Notes: a model not told the origin generated them from the sequence alone. A stretch of DNA of 9,305 nucleotides from an uncultured Bacteroidota bacterium (GCA_903933995.1 CAIZMD010000348.1:1-9305), one strand, 5' to 3'. Positions 1-8,334 are shown, counted from the stretch's first letter. Program-made: numbers and translations.

Positions 1-362
1 ATATGCAAGGCAAATGCAGCAATGGCCGTATCCTTTAAGATATTAATCAGGGCCAAAGCTTTCATTTCTTTGTCACCAGCATTAAGCCAATTGGGAAAAT
101 GCACGCCAACAACAAAGATGAATAAAAGCACGGCCAAGAGATAACCAGCAAATTTTACATACTGGTTGGTAATAAATGAAATACCTACCAAGATAAAAGC
201 TGCACCCACAAAATAAGCCCAAAGTATGCCCCCTGGAATAGATGGGATATACAAAAACAAGTCATGGGGGTTGATAAAATAATAGACGCCGAAAACAATC
301 ATGATCACCGCAAGCAAGTAAATAGCTATGCGCGAAACAATGTGATATTGATGCATTTGCAT
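1..362 (-). CDS. DoxX-like integral membrane protein, 3' end cut by window edge
   Basis: The first 120 codons of a gene read off the left edge of the window. The peptide is strongly hydrophobic, with helices at about residues 10-30, 45-64 and 69-88 and a fourth starting near residue 111. The spacing, with a phenylalanine-rich first helix followed by NPHD, a YIPSIPGG segment before helix 2 and HFPNWLNA before helix 4, resembles small DoxX/DoxX-like four-helix proteins common in Bacteroidota. Their biochemical role is mostly undefined; some DoxX relatives are linked to respiratory or redox complexes. The start could be the ATG at 362 or the one two codons later at 356; no Shine-Dalgarno separates them. 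The gene follows the RNA methyltransferase in the same direction after a 112-bp gap, so cotranscription is possible but unproven. Family assignment rests on pattern recall only. Confidence 0.7.
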   Translation of the reverse strand, partial: MQMHQYHIVSRIAIYLLAVIMIVFGVYYFINPHDLFLYIPSIPGGILWAYFVGAAFILVGISFITNQYVKFAGYLLAVLLFIFVVGVHFPNWLNAGDKEMKALALINILKDTAIAAFALH

Positions 363-474
363 AACTGAAAGATTTGGTTCCTATAAGTTACTCATCAAAT
401 CTGCCAGATGCAAGTGTTTAGATCATTATTTTAAAATAAATATTTGATTGTCAGCACATCATTGTCAATACAAA

Positions 475-1668
475 CTAGCTAACATCCTGTGAAGTAGTTA
501 ACTTATCCGTCCTTTTTGTTCCTGCATAAAGTTCATATTCTAATAAACGGCAGTCAATTGTGGCATTGTAAAACTCTATTCTCCTACTGGGTTTCAAGCG
601 AATTTTCTTGGCTAAGTCTAGGTTACCAGTAAAAATATAACCGGTAAATCCTTTGCACTTGTTTTTGAGAAAATCGCCCATGCGCGCATAAGTGGCATTG
701 AGTTCAATTTCATCTCCCAAACGCTCACCATATTCTGGATTAAACATGATCACAGACCCTTCTGTTTCTGGAAGTTGGGTAGATTCAAAATCACAAACCT
801 GAAAATCAATCATTTGCTCCACTCCTGCCACAGCAGCATTGATTTTAGCTATTTCAATGGCTTTGTCGCTTAAATCAGACGCAATAATTTTAATATTGGG
901 ATGATGGTTGATTTTGGCATCTAAAGCAGCCCTTTCTTTTTCATAAATGGCTTTCTCATAACCCTTAATATACATAAAAGCATAATTGCTTCGCATGAGA
1001 CCTGGTACCCGATTACTGGCAATTAAAGCCGCTTCAATGGCCAAGGTTCCAGACCCACACATGGGATTGATAAAGGGTGTTGTTTTATTCCATTTGGTAG
1101 ACAGAATGGTTGCTGCAGCCAATGCTTCCAGCATAGGCGCTTTGCCTGGTAACTTTCTATAACCATGTTTGGCCAAAGTTTCTCCTGAAGTATCTAAAAA
1201 CACTTCTGCTTCATCTTTTTTCCAAAACAAATAGACCACGGCCCCACTGAGTTCTGATCCAGTAGAAGGACGTTGCTGAGTAGTATCTCTCATTCGGTCT
1301 ACAATAGCATCTTTAACCCTGAGATTGGCAAATAAATTGGTTTGAATGGTTGGATGATACACATTACTGGTTACTGAAAAATAGCCATCAGGCACTAGCA
1401 TTTTTTCCCAGGGAATGGTTACCAAATTCCTATATAATTCATTTGGATCATTACAAATAAAGGCTTTCAGCGAATACATCACCTGACTGGCGCACCTAAG
1501 GTTCAGGTTTAATTTTATACAATCTGCCATGGTTCCCTCTAGTTCAACACCTGTTTGAAAGACACTATAGCGCCCATAACCAAGGGCTTCAATTTCTTTT
1601 GCCAATGCAGGTGCTAACCATTTATGGCAGGTAACAATAATCTTACTGGAATTGACAAAAGGATTCAT
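475..1668 (-). CDS. THUMP domain-containing class I SAM-dependent RNA methyltransferase (RlmL-N/YpsC type)
   Basis: A 397-residue cytoplasmic enzyme expected to methylate guanine N2 in ribosomal RNA; the E. coli RlmL N-terminal half modifies 23S G2445, and this stand-alone form matches the shorter YpsC-like members in length. The N-terminal third (about 45-155) fits a THUMP RNA-binding domain. The conserved RKLPGKAPMLEALAAA stretch (171-186) leads into the methyltransferase fold: SAM-binding motif I NPMCGSGT at 201-208, the acidic end of strand 2 at D265, and the catalytic NPPY-equivalent at 310-313 followed by GERLG. That motif reads NPEY here, so the second proline is replaced by glutamate. 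The ATG at 1668 is favoured because the THUMP-like part begins soon after it and a -7 box lies just upstream. Exact target nucleotide is inferred from the family, not shown. Confidence 0.9.
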   Translation of the reverse strand: MNPFVNSSKIIVTCHKWLAPALAKEIEALGYGRYSVFQTGVELEGTMADCIKLNLNLRCASQVMYSLKAFICNDPNELYRNLVTIPWEKMLVPDGYFSVTSNVYHPTIQTNLFANLRVKDAIVDRMRDTTQQRPSTGSELSGAVVYLFWKKDEAEVFLDTSGETLAKHGYRKLPGKAPMLEALAAATILSTKWNKTTPFINPMCGSGTLAIEAALIASNRVPGLMRSNYAFMYIKGYEKAIYEKERAALDAKINHHPNIKIIASDLSDKAIEIAKINAAVAGVEQMIDFQVCDFESTQLPETEGSVIMFNPEYGERLGDEIELNATYARMGDFLKNKCKGFTGYIFTGNLDLAKKIRLKPSRRIEFYNATIDCRLLEYELYAGTKRTDKLTTSQDVS

Positions 1669-1672
1669 CCGG

Positions 1673-1680
1673 CAAATTTA
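1673..1680 (-). promoter_or_regulatory. Candidate Bacteroidota -7 box for the RNA methyltransferase gene
   Basis: On the minus strand this reads TAAATTTG, a full match to the Bacteroidota -7 consensus TAnnTTTG. It ends only four bases (CCGG) before the ATG at 1668, so transcription would begin at or within a few bases of the start codon, giving a leaderless or near-leaderless mRNA. No convincing TTTG-type -33 element is seen at the usual 19-21 bp spacing, which lowers confidence. Confidence 0.4.
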
Positions 1681-1763
1681 GTGCAATATTCTAAGGGATT
1701 GTAGGCTTTGCATGGCAATAAGCAAGGAATGCCTTAAATTGATGCGTTCAATAAAGTAATCAA

Positions 1764-2516
1764 ATGATGAAAAAACTATTTTCCAATCTAAGATCCTATC
1801 TACCAGTTTTACTGATCATTGTCTTTATTAATCCCCAGATTGTTGCTGCTCAGGGTGGCGTACTGATTGAAACATTACCCTCAACCAAAGCAGATGGTAC
1901 CATTAATATATATGGAAGAGGAACTCTGTCTAATAAGATCCCTTACGATAAAATTACTGGAAGTGCATTTTGGAAAGCAGAATGGCAAACCGCCACACTT
2001 ATTGGCCGGAATAAAAAGGAAAGGTGGGAACAAGAAGTAAAATTAAATATGGCTTCTCATGAAATTTATTACAGAAAACCCAATGGTGAAGAGGAAGTAG
2101 TAAATGAAGGCTTGGTTAAAATAGTACAATTTCACCAACCCAATGATCCCCAAAACATTACCTCAAGTTTTTTAAATGGGATTACAGAACCCTATATTAG
2201 TGAAGTACCCATTAAAGCGCTAATACAAATATTGAACGAGGGTAAATACCAATTGTTGAAAATGGACAATCGTAAATTAATGGAAGGGGATTCACTTTTT
2301 GGCACCATGAAACGCTATTATTTTAAGAATGAGGTCAAATATTTTCTTGCCAATAATTATGTTGTAAATCCTTTAAAAAAACTCAATAAAGAAACCATTT
2401 TACAAATGGCTCCAGCTGGTAAGAATGAACAAGAATGGATCTTGCAAAATAAAGTTGACTTTAAAAAAGAAGCAGACATTGTTCGTTATTTGAATCAACT
2501 AAATGCGTCAAAATAA
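1764..2516 (+). CDS. Secreted protein of unknown function
   Basis: A 250-residue protein I do not recognise. It starts with a clear signal peptide: basic MMKK and R10, a hydrophobic core at about 13-23, and a probable signal peptidase I site after VAA at 27-29, leaving a mature protein starting AQ/QGG of about 221 residues. No lipobox cysteine is present and there are no further membrane segments, so it is predicted periplasmic or secreted. The mature part alternates short polar and hydrophobic stretches typical of beta-rich proteins, with a GSAFWKAEWQ segment near 66-75 and a lysine-rich C-terminus. Two ATGs in tandem (1764 and 1767) could both serve as start. The PLP enzyme gene begins 30 bp after its stop, so the two probably share a transcript and may act on a common exported substrate; that link is inference. 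Confidence 0.8.
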   Translation: MMKKLFSNLRSYLPVLLIIVFINPQIVAAQGGVLIETLPSTKADGTINIYGRGTLSNKIPYDKITGSAFWKAEWQTATLIGRNKKERWEQEVKLNMASHEIYYRKPNGEEEVVNEGLVKIVQFHQPNDPQNITSSFLNGITEPYISEVPIKALIQILNEGKYQLLKMDNRKLMEGDSLFGTMKRYYFKNEVKYFLANNYVVNPLKKLNKETILQMAPAGKNEQEWILQNKVDFKKEADIVRYLNQLNASK

Positions 2517-2546
2517 TTGTCTATACATTTTTAATAATTTACCAAA

Positions 2547-3812
2547 ATGAACAAACGTGGTTTTATCAAAGGCATGGCCCTAGCAAGTTTGGGCACAGCA
2601 ATGAGTTTAGACTCCTTAGCAAATTGGTTAGAACAAGGTCAAAAACAAACACCAGATGCTCTGGCACAAGATCCTGATTTTTGGGAAGGTATCCGTAGTT
2701 TTTACCGGTTAAAACCCGACTATATCAATTTGGAAAATGGCTATTATAATATACTCCCTACCCCTGTTTTGGAAGCCTATCTAGATCATATACGTGAAGT
2801 CAATTATCAGGGTGCTTATTATATGCGTACCGTACAATTTGACAATAAGAAAAAAGCTGCTTCAAAAGTGGCTGCTATTGCTGGCTGCACAACAGATGAA
2901 TTAATACTCACTAGAAATACCACCGAATCATTAGACATGATTATTGGGGGATTTCATTGGCAAGCAGGTGATGAAGCCATTATGGTGGAACAAGATTATG
3001 GGGCCATGTTAGATATGTTTAAACTAGTTGCCCAAAAACATGGTGTGGTCAATAAAGTATTGTCACTACCTATGGATCCTAAATCTGATGAGGAGATTGT
3101 CAACTTTTATGAAAATGCCATAACCCCAAAGACCAAAATGATCATGGTATCCCATATGGTTAATATAACGGGGCATATTTTACCCATTCGCAAGATCTGC
3201 GATATGGCACATAGCAAGGGTGTGGAAGTCCTGGTAGATGGCGCACACGCTTTTGCCCAATTCCCATACAGCATTCCAGATTTACACTGCGATTACTATG
3301 GAGCCAGTTTGCATAAATGGTTAGCCGTACCATTGGGTGTTGGTATTTTATATGTCAAAAATGGAAAGGCTGGAGATATTTGGCCATTACTGGCCGATGG
3401 AGAAAGACCAGGAACCGATATAGCTAGACTTAATCATATTGGTACTCATCCTGTTCATTCTGATTTAGCCATTAGCAATTCTATTGACTTTTATACTAGT
3501 ATTGGTGCCGAGAAAAAAGAAGCCCGACTGCGCTTTTTACAACAATATTGGACAAGCAAAGTCAGAGGATTGGGCAATATTGAACTCTATACACCTACCG
3601 ATCCAAAACGATCTTGCGCTATTGCAAACGTGGGTATTAAAGGCATGAAACCAGCTTTGTTGGCAGAAACATTGTTAAAAAAATATGGGATTTATACGGT
3701 TGCCATTGATGGGGCTGCTGTTCATGGCTGCAGAATAACACCTAATGTATTTACCAGAACTTCTGAATTAGACGTATTGGTAAAAGCCTTAAAAGAGTTG
3801 GGGAATGCCTAA
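2547..3812 (+). CDS. Class V aminotransferase-fold PLP-dependent enzyme with Tat-like signal
   Basis: A 421-residue PLP enzyme of the class V group (cysteine desulfurase / isopenicillin-N epimerase-like). Visible landmarks are an N-terminal substrate-side segment LENGYYNILPTPVLEA, a cofactor-phosphate region TRNTTE at 122-127, SHMVNITG with H203, the pyridine-nitrogen aspartate in VDGAHA (D231, with H234), and SLHKWL with the Schiff-base lysine K257. The first 30 residues begin MNKRGFIKGMALASLG, which matches a twin-arginine motif with lysine in place of the first arginine and a weakly hydrophobic core; export by Tat to the periplasm or membrane anchoring is therefore likely. PvdN of Pseudomonas is a known Tat-exported enzyme of this fold, so the arrangement has precedent. 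Reaction and substrate cannot be told from sequence. It follows the secreted-protein gene by 30 bp. Confidence 0.88.
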   Translation: MNKRGFIKGMALASLGTAMSLDSLANWLEQGQKQTPDALAQDPDFWEGIRSFYRLKPDYINLENGYYNILPTPVLEAYLDHIREVNYQGAYYMRTVQFDNKKKAASKVAAIAGCTTDELILTRNTTESLDMIIGGFHWQAGDEAIMVEQDYGAMLDMFKLVAQKHGVVNKVLSLPMDPKSDEEIVNFYENAITPKTKMIMVSHMVNITGHILPIRKICDMAHSKGVEVLVDGAHAFAQFPYSIPDLHCDYYGASLHKWLAVPLGVGILYVKNGKAGDIWPLLADGERPGTDIARLNHIGTHPVHSDLAISNSIDFYTSIGAEKKEARLRFLQQYWTSKVRGLGNIELYTPTDPKRSCAIANVGIKGMKPALLAETLLKKYGIYTVAIDGAAVHGCRITPNVFTRTSELDVLVKALKELGNA

Positions 3813-3841
3813 AACAAAGGCGCCCTCACTTGGAGGGCGCT
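3811..3841. terminator. Hairpin terminator between convergent genes
   Basis: An 8-bp perfect stem, GCGCCCTC (3820-3827) with GAGGGCGC (3833-3840), around a 5-base loop, beginning 7 bases after the stop of the PLP enzyme gene. Read on the minus strand the stem is followed by CTTTGTTTTA, a fair U-tract, so it best fits an intrinsic terminator for the small minus-strand gene at 3908-4003. On the plus strand it lacks a U-tract but may still end or protect the 1764-3812 transcript. Confidence 0.7.
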
Positions 3842-3907
3842 ATCATTGGATACGATTAAATTAATAACATTAGGGTGTCATTTTCAATCAAGCTTAAGGG
3901 GGTATTT

Positions 3908-4003
3908 CTATTTCTTGTGTGCCACTTTAGCTTTTTTGGGTTGATGTAAATAGTACATCACCACTGCAAAGCCAAGAAAAAAACCATAGATCTCGAGTGC
4001 CAT
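3908..4003 (-). CDS. Probable 31-residue single-pass membrane peptide
   Basis: A short reading frame encoding a peptide of 31 residues with the layout of a real small membrane protein. A short N-terminus (MALEIY) is followed by a hydrophobic segment GFFLGFAVVMYYL (about residues 7-19), then a strongly basic tail rich in lysine with HQPKKAKVAHKK at the C-terminus, predicting N-out/C-in topology by the positive-inside rule. Downstream on the same strand lies an intrinsic-terminator-like hairpin with its U-tract at 3811-3819, and upstream the surface protein gene is closed by its own terminator, so this would be an independent transcription unit. A purine-rich AAAAAGA lies some 6-12 bases before the ATG. 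No family is recognised and chance cannot be excluded for so short a frame. Confidence 0.5.
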   Translation of the reverse strand: MALEIYGFFLGFAVVMYYLHQPKKAKVAHKK

Positions 4004-4121
4004 AGCTGTCTTTTTATGAGCTTGATAATTATTTTACACTGTAAAAGAACAAAGTTTGCAAATTCTGAAAAATACCAGATTCCTTGTATTTTTTGGTTTT
4101 CCACCAAATTTTCTCAAAATG

Positions 4122-4159
4122 TGTATAAAAGCAAAGTCCCGGATTTCTCCAGGACTTTG
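4122..4159 (-). terminator. Intrinsic terminator of the large surface protein gene
   Basis: An 8-bp perfect stem, CAAAGTCC (4132-4139) with GGACTTTG (4152-4159), continues past one C-A mismatch into a 3-bp GGA/TCC stem with a 4-base loop. On the minus strand it begins 21 bases after the stop codon at 4181-4183 and is followed by CTTTTATAC, a short U-rich tail. Position, orientation and shape fit a rho-independent terminator for this gene. Confidence 0.75.
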
Positions 4160-4180
4160 ATGTTTTTGGGGCTTAAATGC

Positions 4181-7100
4181 TTATTCAATAATTACTTTTC
4201 TAGGCTGATATTTATAACCATTACCATCTAGAGAAAGGATATAATTGGTCATGATACTTCCCTGTTTAGGGGTAAAATCAACTGGTACTTGGTTCTCTCC
4301 TATTTGTGCTTTCACAGATTTACTGTAAACCCTTCTTCCAGTTGCATCGGTTAAATAAAGGGTTAAGTCAGCCACTTCTGCAGATTTAAAGCTGGCTTTA
4401 AAGCTTCCTTTTGAAGGATTCGGGAACACATTTACTTCAGTTGAATTCAAACTACTGAGGTAAGAATAATCAGTCTTAGAGAACAATACCCTATTAAAGT
4501 CAGCAGAAATATTGGTCAATTTACCGGTATTTACCTCCAAAGCAAAGATGACGGTGGTAATATCGTTTGGATTGATTTTAGCATTAGATCCTAGAGATTT
4601 GAAATCGTCCAAGCTAATTTTATAATCCTTATTGGTAGAAGACAATGGAATTCTCAATCTATATTGGTCATCCCAGTTTTGAATTCCTTCTTTTACCAGA
4701 ATAATTTGTAAGGCAACTCCAGAACCCTTGGCATTGAACTGTAAAGTTTTATAACCAGTCAGATCTTGTGGAGCTCCACCACCTCTAAGCAATTTGTAAA
4801 CTGAAACATAATCAGGACTGCTGGCTTCTACCTTCACATTGCGGAATAATAAGAAATCTGTCTTATTCTCAACAATCATTTTAGGATCATTCTCTACTTT
4901 AAATGATTTTAAAGTAGAAGTACCTGCATTAATATTAGCTACCCAACTACCATCGGCCATAAAGAGTTGGTCTTGAAGAACGCCATTCATATAAACAAAC
5001 ATGGCAGCTTCATAAGAATCACTAGCTGGAATAGTCAATGCAGTTTTACCATTAGCACCTACAGTAAATGGTACTTGTCTGGTTACCAAACTGGTTGACA
5101 ATTCGTTTGCTTTTTCTTGTAATTCAATATATCCGTTGGTGAAACTGCTATTGTTAACAATGTTCAATACCAAGTTTTCTGCTTCACGCTTACCTTTTGT
5201 TACATAGGTTTTTGGAAGAACTATGCTATTTACTTGCTCAATAACTGGCATGGTTGCTTTTAACCTAGCAACTATATCATTTGCCATATTCATTACCAAT
5301 TCAGGTGATACAGCCCAAAGTTGAACGTTGTACATTACTTCATCCGCTGTGTAATCCTTGTTCAACCAGTTACTTTGAATAGTATAATTCAATCTTCCCG
5401 ACTTAGCACCAACCGCAAAACTCATAGCATATTCAATCTGACCCAATGAGTTTTTCAAATTGTATCTAACAAATTTGATATTGTTAATGGTTACATTTTC
5501 TATACTCATTAACTCTGATCCTTTTAATCTATCACAGATTGCTTTGGTGTGGTCATATACTTCACCTTGAGTTCTAGTGGCAAAGGATACCGCTTTTGCT
5601 TGATCATTTAAAACAAAGTCAATAGACAATACATCTGTTGCATTGGTGATACTTGGAATATCAGAAGGTGTAGTTGTAAAGGCCTTGTAATTGGTTCCTT
5701 TGATTTGCTTTGGCAGCAATTCACTCAAAGTAAGACTTGTACCAACACCCTTTATTTGATTTTGAATAATTCTGTTTTCAACCCCAGGCATTTTGCTGTA
5801 ATTAACAGGTCCTTGTTGGCTGTTCACAGCTTTATTAAAGACCCTCTTACCAATAGCATCGCCCAAGCTCTTACTTTCTAATCCACCTCCTCCTCCGCCA
5901 GGAACAGCAGTACTGAATCCAAAGTCAAAACTATGGTCGTTGGCACCAGCAACTCCAGTTGTAAGTGTTACTTCTGCATTATTACCAGCAAGTACACCAT
6001 CACTATCAATTTCATCTGCGTTTGAACCACCAGCAGTATTGGCTGTGGTTAAATCATTCACACCCAATGCAGCTTGTTTAGAACCACCAGTTACATTAGG
6101 AATACGAATGGTGAAAGCTGTATTAGCGGTTAAACCAACAATATTGTAAATATTAGAAGATGTGGTTACACCCAAAGGATCTGAGCTGAAAATATAGTTA
6201 CCATCTGCATCTGTAGTTGCAGTTGCAATCACTAATCCAGCTTTAACCAATTCAACTGTAACACCAGCAATCGGGTTTTCACCTGGATCTTGAATGCCAT
6301 TACCATCGGCGTCTAGCCAAACACGGTTTCCTATTTCAATAGGTGCAGGGGCAGAAATAATTTCCATATCACCCAAACCATTGGCTTTACCAAATATGTC
6401 TACAAATTGGCCTTGGTATAATTTCATACCAGTGTTAGCAATACCATCAATATTAGAATAATATCTTACCCCACCAGAATACCAATCAGAAATAGGGTCA
6501 AATGCAGTAGTTAAAACCTCATCTTTACCTGCCATGATAGCAACACTACCTGTACTGGTTTCTTCGTGATCCAAACCACCCCCATAAGGCCATGAACCTG
6601 TAGTATTGTCACCATTTCCTAATGGTGGATTATATGGTTGGCTAAAGCGATCTACAAAATAAAACTCTCCATCTCCAGGTCCTTCATGATTGCCAACACC
6701 AGCAGAAGTTCTTGCTCCAACTGAACCATTGTTTTCAATAACAAAATTGGTATACGCTGCTCCAGTATTGGACGCTCTTAAAATATCACCAGCTGAGTTA
6801 CCTGTATATAAATCACCTAGACCTGTATTGGTACTTAGGTTTTCGTTACCGGTTTGATCACCAGTTCTATCTGCAATACCCAAAACCATGGCGCCATCTG
6901 TTGCGTCAAATTCTAAACTAGACAAAACGGGTTGAGGATAAGCTACCCTTCCAGGTGAACTTGAAATCACCATTTCAGTAAAAGTTCTTGACCAAGGGTG
7001 CCAAGAAGTATTTGAGATAGCTGCATTGGTTCCATTAGCATCTACATATGCGGTAGTTCTATTGGCAGCCCAACCTGTATTTAAATTGGCCTTTCTATTA

Positions 7101-8323
7101 AAAGTCAAATCAACATTCAATACTTGTGCAAAACTTGCAGATCCAGGTGTAGCACTTGCGTCTACTTTATAAACATAAGCCCTTAAATCATTACGATCTA
7201 CAGCAGAATTATCTGGTTTTACACCGTCTGTTACACCACCTACATAAATGGCACCGCGATAAAATTTAACGGCAAAAGGTCTAAAAGAACTAAAAGAAGA
7301 GGGATTGGTAAAAGCAGGATAAGATACAATGTCACCAGCGCTAGATGGGGCAGTACCATTGGGTCCTAGGGTAATACGCCATAATCTGGCGTCATTCAGG
7401 TTGACAACATACAAATATTTACCATCATCAGAAATAGCCATACCACCCATTCCTTTCTTACCAACTTCACCAAACATCAATTCGTCATAATTGGGATTAG
7501 ACTTGTCTGCAGCGCCTGGGGCAAAATTTCTGGTAACAGTTCCTGCATTAAAAGCAGGATTGATGGCATTCAGATTTACAAAATTGCCTGTAGAAGAAGT
7601 ATTGTTTACAGATTTGGCATTGGTAGTAACATATAAACCATTCAAGCCTAAAGGACCTGCATTCACATGCCTTTTAGCATATGCAGCATAGTATAATTTA
7701 TCAGCTTGTCTGTTATAAGCAGTTCCCCATACAGCACCAATTTGTCCCATGGTACCAAGTGTGGTTTGTCCGCCAACAGTATTGTAATTATAAGCATAGA
7801 TAGCGTCTGCATTTGCTGCAGATCCTGCTAACCTATTATCGCCATTGGCATAAACAGGCGCTACCACTCTTGGATTGGCTTGGTCATTATAATCACCAGG
7901 ATAGTTGATTCCAAAACCTAAGCCTGTAGCAGGAGCAGTAGCAAATTGGATACTTGATTTATTGTTCGTACCATATGCACCAGGATAATCAATTCCTGCA
8001 GCCCAACCAGTAAACTCCAATCGCACTTTTGTGCCAGGAGCAATTTGACCAGCTGTAAAGGAATAAGCACCTGAAACAGAGGTAGTAGTTGCTACCAGTG
8101 CATTTGCAGCATCGTAAGCTTTTACAGTGATACCATCAACCAATGGCTCATTGTATCCTGCGCCAGTATTGCGAATACCATTTGCATTAAAATCACGGAA
8201 AACGGTACCACTGATCTGGGCATTTGCCTGTACTGCAAAAAACAGTACAAGTGTGCATAGCATTAGCTTGCAACTTGCAAAATGTAAGTTTTTTGAGTGT
8301 AGATGTTTGAACCGCATAAGCAT
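4181..8323 (-). CDS. Large T9SS-exported cell-surface protein with SdrD B-like domains
   Basis: A 1380-residue modular surface protein. A signal peptide (basic start, hydrophobic core about 20-31, cleavage after ANA at 33-35) is followed by an SdrD B-like domain (about 36-140, SGTVFRDFNANGIRNTG). A region at about 150-655 has propeller-like traits such as GGMAISDDGKYLYVVNLNDA near 293-312. A second SdrD B-like domain (662-804) carries the loop DADGNGIQDPGE at 671-682, with acidic residues placed as in calcium-binding EF-type loops. A glycine linker (809-814) leads to an unrecognised part (820-1150), a jelly-roll, CBM-like stretch (1155-1285) and a T9SS type A sorting domain (1296-1380) opening NVFPNPSKGSF. 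It should pass the inner membrane by Sec and the outer membrane by T9SS, then be attached or released. Ligand unknown; adhesion or matrix roles are inferred from SdrD B-type proteins. Start could be ATG 8323 or Met3 at 8317. Confidence 0.92.
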   Translation of the reverse strand: MLMRFKHLHSKNLHFASCKLMLCTLVLFFAVQANAQISGTVFRDFNANGIRNTGAGYNEPLVDGITVKAYDAANALVATTTSVSGAYSFTAGQIAPGTKVRLEFTGWAAGIDYPGAYGTNNKSSIQFATAPATGLGFGINYPGDYNDQANPRVVAPVYANGDNRLAGSAANADAIYAYNYNTVGGQTTLGTMGQIGAVWGTAYNRQADKLYYAAYAKRHVNAGPLGLNGLYVTTNAKSVNNTSSTGNFVNLNAINPAFNAGTVTRNFAPGAADKSNPNYDELMFGEVGKKGMGGMAISDDGKYLYVVNLNDARLWRITLGPNGTAPSSAGDIVSYPAFTNPSSFSSFRPFAVKFYRGAIYVGGVTDGVKPDNSAVDRNDLRAYVYKVDASATPGSASFAQVLNVDLTFNRKANLNTGWAANRTTAYVDANGTNAAISNTSWHPWSRTFTEMVISSSPGRVAYPQPVLSSLEFDATDGAMVLGIADRTGDQTGNENLSTNTGLGDLYTGNSAGDILRASNTGAAYTNFVIENNGSVGARTSAGVGNHEGPGDGEFYFVDRFSQPYNPPLGNGDNTTGSWPYGGGLDHEETSTGSVAIMAGKDEVLTTAFDPISDWYSGGVRYYSNIDGIANTGMKLYQGQFVDIFGKANGLGDMEIISAPAPIEIGNRVWLDADGNGIQDPGENPIAGVTVELVKAGLVIATATTDADGNYIFSSDPLGVTTSSNIYNIVGLTANTAFTIRIPNVTGGSKQAALGVNDLTTANTAGGSNADEIDSDGVLAGNNAEVTLTTGVAGANDHSFDFGFSTAVPGGGGGGLESKSLGDAIGKRVFNKAVNSQQGPVNYSKMPGVENRIIQNQIKGVGTSLTLSELLPKQIKGTNYKAFTTTPSDIPSITNATDVLSIDFVLNDQAKAVSFATRTQGEVYDHTKAICDRLKGSELMSIENVTINNIKFVRYNLKNSLGQIEYAMSFAVGAKSGRLNYTIQSNWLNKDYTADEVMYNVQLWAVSPELVMNMANDIVARLKATMPVIEQVNSIVLPKTYVTKGKREAENLVLNIVNNSSFTNGYIELQEKANELSTSLVTRQVPFTVGANGKTALTIPASDSYEAAMFVYMNGVLQDQLFMADGSWVANINAGTSTLKSFKVENDPKMIVENKTDFLLFRNVKVEASSPDYVSVYKLLRGGGAPQDLTGYKTLQFNAKGSGVALQIILVKEGIQNWDDQYRLRIPLSSTNKDYKISLDDFKSLGSNAKINPNDITTVIFALEVNTGKLTNISADFNRVLFSKTDYSYLSSLNSTEVNVFPNPSKGSFKASFKSAEVADLTLYLTDATGRRVYSKSVKAQIGENQVPVDFTPKQGSIMTNYILSLDGNGYKYQPRKVIIE

Positions 8324-8334
8324 TTTATTATATT

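Larger units (their letters stand above)
3813..4180. other. 368-bp intergenic region between the PLP enzyme and surface protein genes
   Basis: Three supportable elements lie here: the GC-rich hairpin just after the PLP enzyme gene, the 31-codon minus-strand reading frame at 3908-4003, and the terminator hairpin of the large surface protein gene near 4132-4159. The stretches 3842-3907 and 4004-4120 are AT-rich and hold nothing else I can name, apart from a weak promoter-like arrangement upstream of the small frame: on the minus strand a TTTG is followed after 18 bases by TAATTATC. Confidence 0.7.

Noticed and set aside
399..409. ATCTG-C-CAGAT symmetrical site upstream of the DoxX-like gene
   Set aside because: Only 5 bp per arm with no repeats nearby; too short to separate from chance.
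426..439. TTATTTTAAAATAA palindrome
   Set aside because: Built entirely of A and T in AT-rich intergenic DNA; expected by chance and not followed by a U-tract typical of a terminator.
1707..1741. TTTG and TAAATTG as a promoter for the secreted protein gene
   Set aside because: The -7 match lacks one base of the consensus and the 24-base spacing is outside the usual range.
4016..4231. Plus-strand open frame of 71 codons
   Set aside because: It runs through the terminator hairpin and into the end of the surface protein gene; its composition is not protein-like and it has no start context.
5940..6149. Plus-strand open frame inside the surface protein gene
   Set aside because: Antisense shadow of a well-supported coding frame with clear domains.
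7491..7691. Plus-strand open frame inside the surface protein gene
   Set aside because: Antisense shadow, as above, with no independent signals.
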